Source: JAQVCM01 sp040403095 (GTDB lineage Bacteria; Bacteroidota; Bacteroidia; Flavobacteriales_D; Crocinitomicaceae). From it: DNA of 64,000 bases. Location of the stretch: contig JBBALI010000005.1 of the NCBI GenBank assembly GCA_040403095.1, positions 1 through 64,000 on the forward strand, written 5' to 3'. The notes under the pieces were generated by a model. The model ran no database searches. It worked only from the letters and a program-made list of their open reading frames with translations, and was not told where the DNA came from. Of the stretch, positions 1 through 7,183 are shown in pieces (position 1 is the first letter of the stretch; the number at the start of each line of letters is the position of its first letter). The position numbers and the translations under genes are program-made.

Positions 1-26
1 TGTACGATTTCATTTTTTTTTTTTTT

Positions 27-464
27 TCAACCGTATGCAATGCTTAACAATGCTCTTTCTCTGCTAGACTCGGCAAATTGAAACATCATTTTTATTTCTT
101 CTATTGTTAAATGTTCTCTAGTTGTAAGCAAATTGCGATTGTATTTTGGCAATCTAACCGTTTCTTCCAAAATATTGGATGTTTGTAAGTGGTCAAAAAA
201 CAAATTCAATGCAAACAAGTGATGATTGACAGTATTTAGGCTTAAAACACCTCCTAGCCGTGATGGTCTTGAAGTTAGATATCGATAGTACTTTTCCACC
301 TTTTCACCCGTTATTTCTGTCAGTGAGAAGATAGCTTGTTGCTCAAGGTAGGCTAAAAACTCTCGAACACAATTGTTGTACATTTGACCTCCTCCTGTTC
401 GATAATTCCGAACCTTTATTGTTTTTGAGAACTGTTCGTAGGTAGCTTGATAAAAAGTAAGCAT
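27..464 (-). pseudogene. Truncated tyrosine recombinase (XerC/D-like integrase), N-terminal part
   Basis: The 145-residue product has the N-terminal core-binding domain of a tyrosine recombinase (about residues 1-105), a linker and the first helix of the catalytic domain (ERALLSIAYG near the end). In complete enzymes this helix is followed within a few residues by the first catalytic arginine. Here a TGA stop comes first, immediately followed by a run of 15 identical bases (T at 13-27 on the + strand). The catalytic R, K, HxxR, GH and Y residues are therefore absent from this frame. The window ends at base 1, so I cannot tell whether the catalytic half continues in another frame after the homopolymer. 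The start is ATG at 462-464. The gene precedes no other gene in the window and is probably part of the same mobile unit as the ATPase at 514-2046. A slippage frameshift, a true truncation and an assembly error are all possible. Confidence 0.6.
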
Positions 465-513
465 GGGTTGATTTTTAAACTGTTTGAATTATTTAAATTA
501 CTGGATGTAAATT

Positions 514-2046
514 TTATAGAGGTAAATCAAGAGCTTTTACGTTTTCAATGATTTTGGCAAAGTGCGTTTTAATTGCACGGTGTTGAGAATTATAATTATC
601 CTCTGAATTTAACTGATAAACAAATCCTTTATTTGCTGTTCCACTAATTATAAAAATATACTCATAGTTTATTAGTTTTTGGATAAATCGAAAAGTTTGT
701 GTTTTACTCAAATTCATGCTTTTTCGAATTTCTGCCTGGGAAAAAGAAGTTTTGTTTTGGTTGATTAAAAGCGTTTTTAACTTTTCATAAAAAAGCCGAG
801 TTTGTCCATCCAAATCATCGATTTTCAGCTCAATTACAGGGATAAATAACTCAATGGCAGCCTCTACATCTACTCGGTTTACAATCAAATTTCCATGCTT
901 GTCTTTATTTCTCTGATGTTGATGAATAAAGGTAATTAGTAAAATTAAATGCTGCAGTTGTAAATTTGTTCGTCTAGAATAATGGGTATTTTCAGGTAAA
1001 TGAATATGCGGAGCGAAGGAGTTGATGACATTGACATGGTTCAATTGCTTGACCAAATGTTGGAGTTGCATAATTGCAAAAAGTTGTTTTTCTGCATTAA
1101 TTTCACCCGCAATTTGCTTATTTTGATATTCAATTATTCTTCTGCTTTGTTCTTGAGATTCATCCAATTGGATAGGGATAGAACGATTCAAATTATCTTG
1201 ATAAATAGTAGTTTTAGTAGTAGACGCAATACTAGAAAAATGCGCTTCCACAGTTCTCACTTTAGAACAAAAATTACCGAGCCGATCCTTGTATGTAGAT
1301 GAAATCGAGACCGATTTTTCAGACTGCAACTCTCTAAAACTAAAAAGGGCTTCGTCTTTCAAACCATCTAAATCCTGGATAAAAATACTTTTGTTTATCA
1401 ATTCTTGGTTGTTGTAATAATAGAGTGATTTTCCAGTCATTCTTGTGATACTTATAACATCATTGCTTGGTAAACACTGACTCAACACTTTGAGCAAATG
1501 ACTCTTTCCAGCACCTGAAGCTGATTGGATAATGGCATGCAGCGGAAAAGGAGACCGGTAGGAAACAGCCACCAAAAACAAGAGTAAACGATTGGCGTTT
1601 TCACCAATGATCCCAGCGTTTTCAAGTAAAACATCCAATTCTTTCAGCAAATGAGGCGAAAGCAGAATTGTATTAATTTCATCTTTTTCCTTTTTTTCTA
1701 AACTTGACTTAGATCTTTTTCGAACTGTTTTTTGAAAAAGCTTATTTCTGTGATTTTCAAGTTGCTCAATAAGTAACCTGAAGTCATTTCGAATAGTTTG
1801 AAAATCAAGGCCGTATTCACTTTCCAAAATTTCGTAGCAAAAACGTTCAATTTCCTTGTTTTCGTACAAATCGATTTTAGCCCGATAACGATTGTTTTCG
1901 CTGCGTTCTAAAAAAAGTATTGTCACTCTAAAATGACTTAAATTGACCGGGATTTCACCTAAAATGTGAAAATTACCACACTCACCTCGATACGATAAGT
2001 TCAACTCATGTATTTGGTGCAATGTCTTTTTCCGTTTCTTTTCCAA
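514..2046 (-). CDS. Mobile-element primase-helicase-like P-loop ATPase
   Basis: The 510-residue protein has a Walker A motif SASGAGKS at about residues 175-182 and a Walker B-like SIFIQDLDGL near 217-226. The segment MTGKSLYYY lies between them, and a region ending LNRSIPIQLDESQEQS lies after them. This order matches, from memory, the ATPase half of large CHC2/Toprim primase-helicase proteins carried on recombinase-bearing mobile elements. The CHC2 zinc finger and Toprim parts are not visible here, so this is either a stand-alone helicase form or an N-terminally shortened one. A winged-helix-like region near residues 425-480 could bind DNA. The only in-frame start I see is TTG at 2044-2046. 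The recombinase fragment at 27-464 lies 50 bases downstream on the same strand, suggesting one element. The ATPase call is firm; its exact replicative role is inferred. Confidence 0.7.
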   Translation of the reverse strand: MEKKRKKTLHQIHELNLSYRGECGNFHILGEIPVNLSHFRVTILFLERSENNRYRAKIDLYENKEIERFCYEILESEYGLDFQTIRNDFRLLIEQLENHRNKLFQKTVRKRSKSSLEKKEKDEINTILLSPHLLKELDVLLENAGIIGENANRLLLFLVAVSYRSPFPLHAIIQSASGAGKSHLLKVLSQCLPSNDVISITRMTGKSLYYYNNQELINKSIFIQDLDGLKDEALFSFRELQSEKSVSISSTYKDRLGNFCSKVRTVEAHFSSIASTTKTTIYQDNLNRSIPIQLDESQEQSRRIIEYQNKQIAGEINAEKQLFAIMQLQHLVKQLNHVNVINSFAPHIHLPENTHYSRRTNLQLQHLILLITFIHQHQRNKDKHGNLIVNRVDVEAAIELFIPVIELKIDDLDGQTRLFYEKLKTLLINQNKTSFSQAEIRKSMNLSKTQTFRFIQKLINYEYIFIISGTANKGFVYQLNSEDNYNSQHRAIKTHFAKIIENVKALDLPL

Positions 2047-2351
2047 TAGATTAAGTTTGGAGACTGCTACGAAAGAAATTGAAAAAGGTTATTTGGTAGT
2101 AGGTAAAAGATGAAGCATTTCTAAAAAATAAAGTTAGAAGAACGATTGATAATTCATTAAAATTGAACTTGGGTAACTTTAAACCAATAACATTGTATTG
2201 ATATTTTTTATCCTAAAAAGATATATTTTTTAGTTAGATGCAATTTTGCATATGCGGGAAACAATTATATTCTATCAATTTTTCTCACTATTTTATGCGG
2301 AATATTTTTCAAATTATTAATCAGCGCAATTGAAATTAATAACAATTATAT
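2047..2351. other. Intergenic stretch, no gene seen
   Basis: These 305 bases of A+T-rich DNA separate the ATPase gene from the decayed RHS cassette. I see no open frame with coding character, no strong terminator hairpin and no clear element end. It probably contains the boundary between the recombinase/ATPase unit and the RHS cassette array. Confidence 0.4.
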
Positions 2352-2786
2352 TTAATATTTGAGTTTTTTGTAGATGAAATTAATTACCGCAAAAATGCAA
2401 AGCTGAAAGATAAAAAATAAACCATTCAGAAGAATGGTATCATTTTTAAACAAGTTAAAATCATGAATATAGCCATAAATAAAGTAAAAAAGAGGGTTAA
2501 AAACTGAATTAAGTAGGAAAATAAGTTCAACCCCATTAAAATCACCATTCCACGTTAGTATAATACTAAGAAGAAGATAGACTAATGGAAAAATGTACAC
2601 ATTTCTTTTCATTCCAAATAATAAACTTGTAGAACTTATTATTGCTCCATATACTACACCTACTAACAATTGTTCATACCACTTTGAGGCAAGACTTAAA
2701 TTGATGAAATAACTGACGAAAATAGCAAACAAATTAAGAATCGTTATTACAGAAATGGCTATTAATAAATATTTTAAAAACTTCAT
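2352..2786 (-). CDS. Multi-pass membrane protein, candidate immunity protein of cassette A
   Basis: The 144-residue product is very hydrophobic, with about four membrane segments: residues 5-30, 40-60, 65-85 and 115-140. I do not recognise a named family. Its ATG overlaps the TGA of the preceding small ORF by four bases (ATGA), which indicates translational coupling. It occupies the same position as the immunity genes of the four cassettes to its right: last gene of the unit, minus strand, before an intergenic gap. Integral-membrane immunity proteins are typical partners of membrane-active toxins, so a pore-forming partner is a reasonable inference. The partner ORF itself is decayed, so this may be an orphan immunity gene kept for protection against sibling cells. 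Function is inferred from position only. Confidence 0.5.
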   Translation of the reverse strand: MKFLKYLLIAISVITILNLFAIFVSYFINLSLASKWYEQLLVGVVYGAIISSTSLLFGMKRNVYIFPLVYLLLSIILTWNGDFNGVELIFLLNSVFNPLFYFIYGYIHDFNLFKNDTILLNGLFFIFQLCIFAVINFIYKKLKY

Positions 2787-3079
2787 TTTTTATCAAGAGA
2801 TTTTTTTAGAATTAGAGAATTGAGTACTCCTAAATTGGATTTCTTGTATACAAAGGAACCAATAGCTTCACCAGAATGATCAAGTAGCCCAACGCGAACA
2901 AGTCCAATTTGTTCCCCAACTGCATCAGTTTTTGATAATCCTCCATCATAATATTTTAATTGAATGTCACTTTCTTTTATCTCTGGCGAAGTTTTTCCGC
3001 TTTTACTTTTATGAGCATTTGAAGGTTTACTGGTCGGTAAACAACTGATTATACGATAATTGAAATCTAATTGATTCAA
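2783..3079 (-). pseudogene. Decayed RHS orphan of cassette A (RHS core lost, toxin tail remnant)
   Basis: The open frame is 98 codons with a TTG start inside the shared cassette leader. Compared with the other four cassettes, the normal ATG has become ATT, and the normal frame runs RFQLSYNQLFTDQ before a TAA stop. About 40 bases of the conserved 5-prime coding sequence are joined directly to unrelated downstream sequence, so the RHS core motif (HDDE...DPRLGR...DPL) is missing. The TTG frame shifts out of the conserved reading frame and then reads a plausible tail, LVRVGLLDHSGEAIGSFVY, which may be the end of an old toxin domain. It overlaps the membrane-protein gene by four bases. I regard it as a remnant produced by recombination or deletion, not a working toxin. 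Confidence 0.6.
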
Positions 3080-3336
3080 AGGTACGAAAATGAAATTAGA
3101 TTTGAGATGGGATTTATACTAAAGTTTGGATTTGAACTTGTAGCTAAATTGATTAAAGGTAAGATATTGATTTTGAAGTACCAAAAATGCACAAAAAAGG
3201 TGCTCGCATGGAAGAGCACCTTAAAATTAGGGTTTCAACAACTAACTTTACTGTTGTATATAATTTTTAATTTATGCGAAATCAATACATTTGACAAATT
3301 GACAAAAATTAATCAATAGATAGTTTGATAAATGAT
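3080..3336 (-). repeat. Inter-cassette repeat A/B: shared cassette leader plus terminator
   Basis: Bases next to the ORF (about 3071-3131) are nearly identical to the leaders at 4889, 6592, 8261 and 9969. They contain, reading on the minus strand, TACCTTTG followed by GAATCA and the former start codon. Further left lies a hairpin shared with the B/C and C/D gaps. The gap ends at the stop of the cassette B immunity gene. The region also gives a spurious open frame on the + strand (3071-3319). Confidence 0.75.
3197..3222 (-). terminator. Rho-independent terminator after cassette B
   Basis: The stem AAGGTGCTC / GAGCACCTT (9 bp) has an 8-base loop and is followed on the minus strand by six T residues. 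It lies 115 bases after the stop of the cassette B immunity gene, so it should end the cassette B transcript before cassette A. Confidence 0.75.
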
Positions 3337-3954
3337 CTAATGCCACTTGGTGCCTTTAATTTCCTTATCAAAAAAGTTCATTTCTTTACACAAAAGGTAA
3401 TATGGAATATCTTTTAAGTATGTCTCTAAGTCAGAATAAGTTTTGAATTTTTTCTTTATTTTTGTTACTTTTCCATAATAGTCATTAGTTGTCTCTCGCA
3501 AGATAATAAGTCCATTCTGCTTGTAACAAATATCATAAAAGAAAAATCTATCGTCAGAAAAAAACTTGATAAAACCGCTCGATTTTTTTAAATCTGGATA
3601 TTTTTTTCTCGATAAGTATATTAATTTATTCTGATTTAATAATTCCTTTCTACAAATAATAAATGTATCTTGTCTTCTAACATATGTTTCAGCCAATCCA
3701 TTTTTATAACCATTTTCAATATTGAATGAGTCAATCTCATTTTCTCCGTACTTTGCCACAGCCAATCCTGAATAGGGAATCCGTTTCACAGAGTCTAAAT
3801 AGTACAATGAACTTTTCAATGGATCCTTGAAAGAGATACTATCAATTATCGAGATGATTTCTAGTTTTTCCCCGACGAACTGTACATTACTTCCTTGACT
3901 AAACAAAACTGATTTTGTTAGCAAAGAAAAAAGTAAAATTATTTTTTTTAGCAT
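3337..3954 (-). CDS. Exported protein, candidate immunity protein of cassette B
   Basis: The product has 205 residues and begins with a signal peptide (MLKKIILLFSLLTKSVLFSQ, cut expected after SQG). The mature part contains a MORN-like stretch (SGLAVAKYGE, then ENGYKNGLAETY at about residues 65-90), which is common in antitoxin or immunity-like Bacteroidota proteins. The C-terminal half is rich in aromatic and lysine residues and has no family I can name. The gene starts 10 bases after the stop of the RHS orphan on the same strand, so the two should be co-transcribed. Export suggests it neutralises a toxin in the periplasm or at the outer membrane. The immunity role is inferred from position, size and lack of similarity to the neighbouring cassettes. 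Confidence 0.55.
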   Translation of the reverse strand: MLKKIILLFSLLTKSVLFSQGSNVQFVGEKLEIISIIDSISFKDPLKSSLYYLDSVKRIPYSGLAVAKYGENEIDSFNIENGYKNGLAETYVRRQDTFIICRKELLNQNKLIYLSRKKYPDLKKSSGFIKFFSDDRFFFYDICYKQNGLIILRETTNDYYGKVTKIKKKFKTYSDLETYLKDIPYYLLCKEMNFFDKEIKGTKWH

Positions 3955-3964
3955 TTTATTTGAT

Positions 3965-4888
3965 TTATCTAACTATTTTGCTCGATTCTGTGGTTTCAAC
4001 AATTGTACCACTTACAGTTATTTTTTGTGTAATGAAATAACGTTCTATTGTATCATTAGTGGCTACTCTTATTGTTGTTACAGCGCCTGCGGCATCAATT
4101 CTAGAAACATTTTCTCCAGCCATGAAATACCCATCACGTGGATCTACTCCTGGAAGAATTGGGATGAGAATATTACTTGGATTATTATTATCTAAAATAT
4201 TTCCAGCTGCATCAGATTGGACAACTGAATTTGCAGGTTGGCCCAATGCATTTCCTGCTTGCCATTGAGGTTGAAATGTTCCTGCTGTAAAAACAGGAGT
4301 ACCAATTTGAATTACTGTTATTCCTCCGGTTCCATTTATTACAGCGGCTCTATAACCTATCGTATTAATCAAAGGTGCATCATCTGTGATTACAGTGACA
4401 ATTTCGTCATCTGGTGCGCCTGTATTTGTTAAACTATTCTCTTTATAATTACCTCCATTTGCCAATGGTTTTGTCATACCACGATTTTCTTTGAACTGAC
4501 CTTTGCTACTATTATTTAAGCGATCAATCCTATCCTGAATCCTACCAGCTTTTTTTTCTTTACCTTCCGCTCTCGCCTGAGAAGCTTTATTCGTCAATCT
4601 TAATTTTCTATCTCCTGGTCCTGCTGAAGTTTGTTCTTGACCCTCAGATGCTGTTCCTTTAGGATCTTTATAAAAGACAGGATTATTATCAAAAGCCACA
4701 TACGGACTCTGCCAAGGAAATTTAGCAGATAATGGATCAATACCCAACCATCTCCCCAAACGTGGGTCATATTGCCTGAATTGTGTAGTATAAGAATTCC
4801 CATCACCTTTGAGCTCATCGTCGTGTTCCATGTCTTGGAAGGAGTACGGGCAGGTAAACAGCTGATTATATGATGGTTGAATTCTCAT
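3965..4888 (-). CDS. Orphan RHS-core protein with variable C-terminal tip (cassette B)
   Basis: The 307-residue product starts MRIQPSYNQLFTCPYSFQ and continues into the RHS repeat-associated core: EHDDELKGDGNS, then QYDPRLGRWLGIDPL at about residues 38-52, then SPYVAFDNNP and DPKG. Everything after about residue 80 is specific to this cassette: a charged segment, then a region rich in small and beta-prone residues with no family I recognise. The N-terminus corresponds to the last 60-70 residues of the core in full-length RHS toxins, so this is a displaced C-terminal module with its own ATG. It has no signal peptide. TACCTTTG ends five bases upstream of the ATG, and the predicted immunity gene follows 10 bases downstream. 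The toxin activity is unknown. Confidence 0.75.
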   Translation of the reverse strand: MRIQPSYNQLFTCPYSFQDMEHDDELKGDGNSYTTQFRQYDPRLGRWLGIDPLSAKFPWQSPYVAFDNNPVFYKDPKGTASEGQEQTSAGPGDRKLRLTNKASQARAEGKEKKAGRIQDRIDRLNNSSKGQFKENRGMTKPLANGGNYKENSLTNTGAPDDEIVTVITDDAPLINTIGYRAAVINGTGGITVIQIGTPVFTAGTFQPQWQAGNALGQPANSVVQSDAAGNILDNNNPSNILIPILPGVDPRDGYFMAGENVSRIDAAGAVTTIRVATNDTIERYFITQKITVSGTIVETTESSKIVR

Positions 4889-5151
4889 TGATTCAAAGGT
4901 ACGAAAATGAAATTAGATTTGAAATGGGATTTGTACTAAAGTTTGAATTAGAATTTACCATCATTTTTTCCAAATGAAAGTAAACTATTTATTTTGAAGT
5001 ACCAAAAATGCATAAAATCAGGTGCTCGCATAAAAGAGCACATTAAAATTAGGGTTTAAACAATCAACTCTATTTTGAAAATCAGTATCTTACATTTTAT
5101 TAAATCTAAAATCAACACATTTGATACATTACCACATTTTGAGAACATAAC
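4889..5151 (-). repeat. Inter-cassette repeat B/C: shared leader with promoter and hairpin
   Basis: Bases 4889-4950 match the other cassette leaders almost base for base, including TACCTTTG at about 4897-4904 on the minus strand. A related hairpin lies at 5022-5041. The part nearest the cassette C immunity gene is more diverged. The shared sequence extends about 60 bases upstream of the start codon and continues into the coding region. This pattern is expected if cassettes were added or exchanged by homologous recombination in the flanks. Confidence 0.75.
5022..5041 (-). terminator. Degenerate terminator hairpin after cassette C
   Basis: The stem GTGCTC / GAGCAC is the counterpart of the hairpins at 3197 and 6719. 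The outer base pairs and the T tract on the minus strand are weakened (CTGATTTTAT), so termination may be partial. Confidence 0.45.
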
Positions 5152-5640
5152 CTAGTAGACTACCTCGACAATCTCCGAGTTTAAAACATTCAAATCGAAT
5201 GAGCACCTGAGTTCATAAAATCCATTTGATCTAAATAATAATGGCAAATCTCGCTTAAAAAAAAATTTATCACATTTCACATTAGCTGTCGAAAAATAGA
5301 AGTTAACTAAATTTCCGACCCGGCTATTTACACTAAAACTCCCAAGGAAAATTTTGATATCTTTATCTCTTTTCAAATCATAGTCCAGTATTAATAGTTC
5401 TTTTGAGGAAAAGAAACTTATCTTAAGACCGCATATGACTGTATCTTTGAGATTGAAGATGGTCTTTTCAGATTCGGAAACCATTACAGCGAAACGATCT
5501 AGGTTTTTAGACATCATATATTTTGGGATGCTATCCTTCATTATAAGCTGGCATATTAAGTCTCTTACACTAGTTTGAGCTTTCAGGGGATTCCAATTAC
5601 AAAGTACTATGAAAGCCATTATCAGTCCGATTTTTTTCAT
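5152..5640 (-). CDS. Exported protein, candidate immunity protein of cassette C
   Basis: The 162-residue product has a clear signal peptide (MKKIGLIMAFIVLCNWNPLKAQ) and no family I recognise. The mature region is short, mixed alpha/beta in composition, with cysteines at several positions. Its ATG follows the TAA of the cassette C RHS orphan with no gap, so translation is likely coupled. It has no visible similarity to the immunity candidates of cassettes A, B, D and E, as expected for partners of different toxin tips. If the JAMM-like tip of the upstream gene is the toxin, this protein would be its inhibitor. A periplasmic location would mean it meets the toxin during or after import. That assignment is inferred from gene order. 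Confidence 0.55.
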   Translation of the reverse strand: MKKIGLIMAFIVLCNWNPLKAQTSVRDLICQLIMKDSIPKYMMSKNLDRFAVMVSESEKTIFNLKDTVICGLKISFFSSKELLILDYDLKRDKDIKIFLGSFSVNSRVGNLVNFYFSTANVKCDKFFFKRDLPLLFRSNGFYELRCSFDLNVLNSEIVEVVY

Positions 5641-6591
5641 TTAGTTCGTATTTGCTTTTCTTGCGGCTTTTAGGAATGACCCAAAGTCCATGGTCCCGTT
5701 CGCCTTCATTGTTGAGCCATTAGTAATAGCTTTATCTGGCTCAAAGGGAGTTGTGTTATTCCCATTAAAGAAACTAATTCGCACATCTGCGGTCAGCTTA
5801 GTTTCTCCCGACTCCTCATTAACTTTCCACGCATATTTTGGGCCAATAACTATTTGTTGATTACCATCGCTGTTAAACCCTGGTTCAAAGCTTTTAAAAG
5901 CTTGTGCAGCATTTATATCCCCAAATGAAGGATCGGGAGTACTCGTGGAAATTGTGCCATCCGGCTTTTTCGTGACGTTATATGGATGGGTATGCACACT
6001 ATATAATGGTGAAATACCCATTTCTCTCATTTCTTCAAACGCGACACCGCTTGGAGCCGAGCCTTCAGATCCCTCTTTGACAATCTGTGTTTCCTGACCA
6101 GAAGCATTCTTTCCTACCATCATTGTCTGCTCCTTCCCATTCTTAGTGTCGGACCACATTTTTTCCATTTTATCTAATGTAGATGGATTAGGGATTTGGA
6201 TAATATCTTTATAAACGTTCGAGTTTAGCGAGATGTTTATGCCCTGTTTTGTTGCGCGTTTAATTTCTTTTTGGGTTGATCTATTTAAAGCCATTCTCTT
6301 TTCGCTATTTTCTAAACCGTCGCTACCAATTTTTTTTCCTTTAGTGTTATAGTAATCTGTTCTTCCGTTGGGATCTATAAAGATAACTGGATTATTACCG
6401 AAAGTTAGATACGAAGAATAATTCGCTTTTATAACAGGGTCAATATTCCATCTTCTGCCCAATCTGGTATCATATTCCCAGAACTCTGCCGAAGTGTGAT
6501 TTCCTTTACCAGCAATCTCATCGTCGTGTTCCTGGGCCTGGAAGGAGTATGGGGAGGTAAATGACTGATTATATGATGATTGAATTCTCAT
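5641..6591 (-). CDS. Orphan RHS-core protein with JAMM/MPN (Tox-JAB-like) metalloprotease tip (cassette C)
   Basis: The 316-residue product begins MRIQSSYNQSFTSPYSFQ. It has a diverged RHS core (EHDDEIAGKGNH, then YDTRLGRRWNIDP, then FGNNPVIFIDPNGR). After a linker, the C-terminal part contains HTHP at residues 200-203 and PSFGD at 221-225, giving the JAMM spacing H-x-H ... S-x-x-D (H200, H202, S222, D225). Glutamates lie upstream at 173, 176 and 186-187 as possible catalytic acids. JAB/JAMM domains are zinc isopeptidases and are known as toxin tips of polymorphic toxins (Tox-JAB families). There is no signal peptide. The stop codon directly abuts the start of the immunity candidate. The JAMM call is good by motif; target and activity are unknown. 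Confidence 0.75.
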   Translation of the reverse strand: MRIQSSYNQSFTSPYSFQAQEHDDEIAGKGNHTSAEFWEYDTRLGRRWNIDPVIKANYSSYLTFGNNPVIFIDPNGRTDYYNTKGKKIGSDGLENSEKRMALNRSTQKEIKRATKQGINISLNSNVYKDIIQIPNPSTLDKMEKMWSDTKNGKEQTMMVGKNASGQETQIVKEGSEGSAPSGVAFEEMREMGISPLYSVHTHPYNVTKKPDGTISTSTPDPSFGDINAAQAFKSFEPGFNSDGNQQIVIGPKYAWKVNEESGETKLTADVRISFFNGNNTTPFEPDKAITNGSTMKANGTMDFGSFLKAARKANTN

Positions 6592-6846
6592 TGATTCAAA
6601 GGTACAAAAATGAATTTAGAATAGAAATGGGATTTGTACTAAAGTTTGGAAAGAACTATTGAAATACTTCTGAAAGTTGTAATCAATCTATTTATTTTGA
6701 AGAGACAAAGCGTCAAAAAAAAGGTGCTCCATATAAAAGCACCTTTATAATAAAAGTTTTAATAAGTAAATTTATTATTGAATTTCAGTTTTGTGAGTCT
6801 TATTTTTTCGAAATTAATACGCTTTATGCATTACTTAATATTGAAA
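6592..6846 (-). repeat. Inter-cassette repeat C/D: shared leader plus terminator
   Basis: The first 55-60 bases (6592-6650) match the other cassette leaders, with TACCTTTG on the minus strand just upstream of the ATG. A strong hairpin lies at 6719-6747. The remaining bases up to the cassette D immunity gene are A+T-rich and specific to this gap. Confidence 0.75.
6719..6747 (-). terminator. Rho-independent terminator after cassette D
   Basis: The stem AAGGTGCT / AGCACCTT is extended by A-T pairs and followed on the minus strand by eight T residues. It lies 100 bases after the stop of the cassette D immunity gene. It is related in sequence to the hairpin at 3197-3222. Confidence 0.75.
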
Positions 6847-7182
6847 TTACCATCCTGATCCCGACCTTAACTTTTTATCTACTATTTCAATGTAAGAAGG
6901 AAATGAATTAGAGTATTTAATTTTTATACAATCATATTTCCTTAACATCTTTAAATCTTTTATTTTAAAAGCTTGACTGCTTACTTTTGCGTCTTTCTTT
7001 TTTCCATTAATATAAAAACCAACTATAAAGGTGGTATTTCCTTTGATTGTAAATTCTCTTTCAACTTTCCCGCAAGTGTTTGTAGAATCTAACATAGCAA
7101 CCTGTCTAAATAAATACATTACAATCAATGCAGTAAAAAAAAAAAAAAAAAAAATATAAGGCAGACTTCTCTTTATATACAT
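6847..7182 (-). CDS. Membrane-anchored candidate immunity protein of cassette D, with a 20-base homopolymer
   Basis: The 111-residue product has one N-terminal membrane segment (residues 8-30, rich in phenylalanine) and a basic soluble domain that should face the periplasm. I do not recognise the family. Codons 10-16 include a run of 20 identical bases (A at 7135-7154 on the + strand), read as Ile then six Phe codons. Slippage there would shift the frame near the start and abolish the protein. The ATG lies one base after the TAA of the cassette D RHS orphan, so the pair is tightly coupled. A membrane-anchored inhibitor fits the very hydrophobic tip of the partner. The function is inferred from position. 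Confidence 0.55.
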   Translation of the reverse strand: MYIKRSLPYIFFFFFFTALIVMYLFRQVAMLDSTNTCGKVEREFTIKGNTTFIVGFYINGKKKDAKVSSQAFKIKDLKMLRKYDCIKIKYSNSFPSYIEIVDKKLRSGSGW

Positions 7183-7183
7183 T

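Noticed and set aside
1000..1302. Plus-strand open frame inside the ATPase gene
   Set aside because: Antisense shadow of the 514-2046 gene with no domain or start context.
3071..3319. Plus-strand 82-codon frame over the inter-cassette repeat
   Set aside because: It reads through the terminator hairpin and shared leader; the frame is not kept in the other leaders.
4600..4818. Second minus-strand frame within the cassette B RHS core
   Set aside because: Out-of-frame shadow of the RHS ORF; no similarity to the other cassettes.
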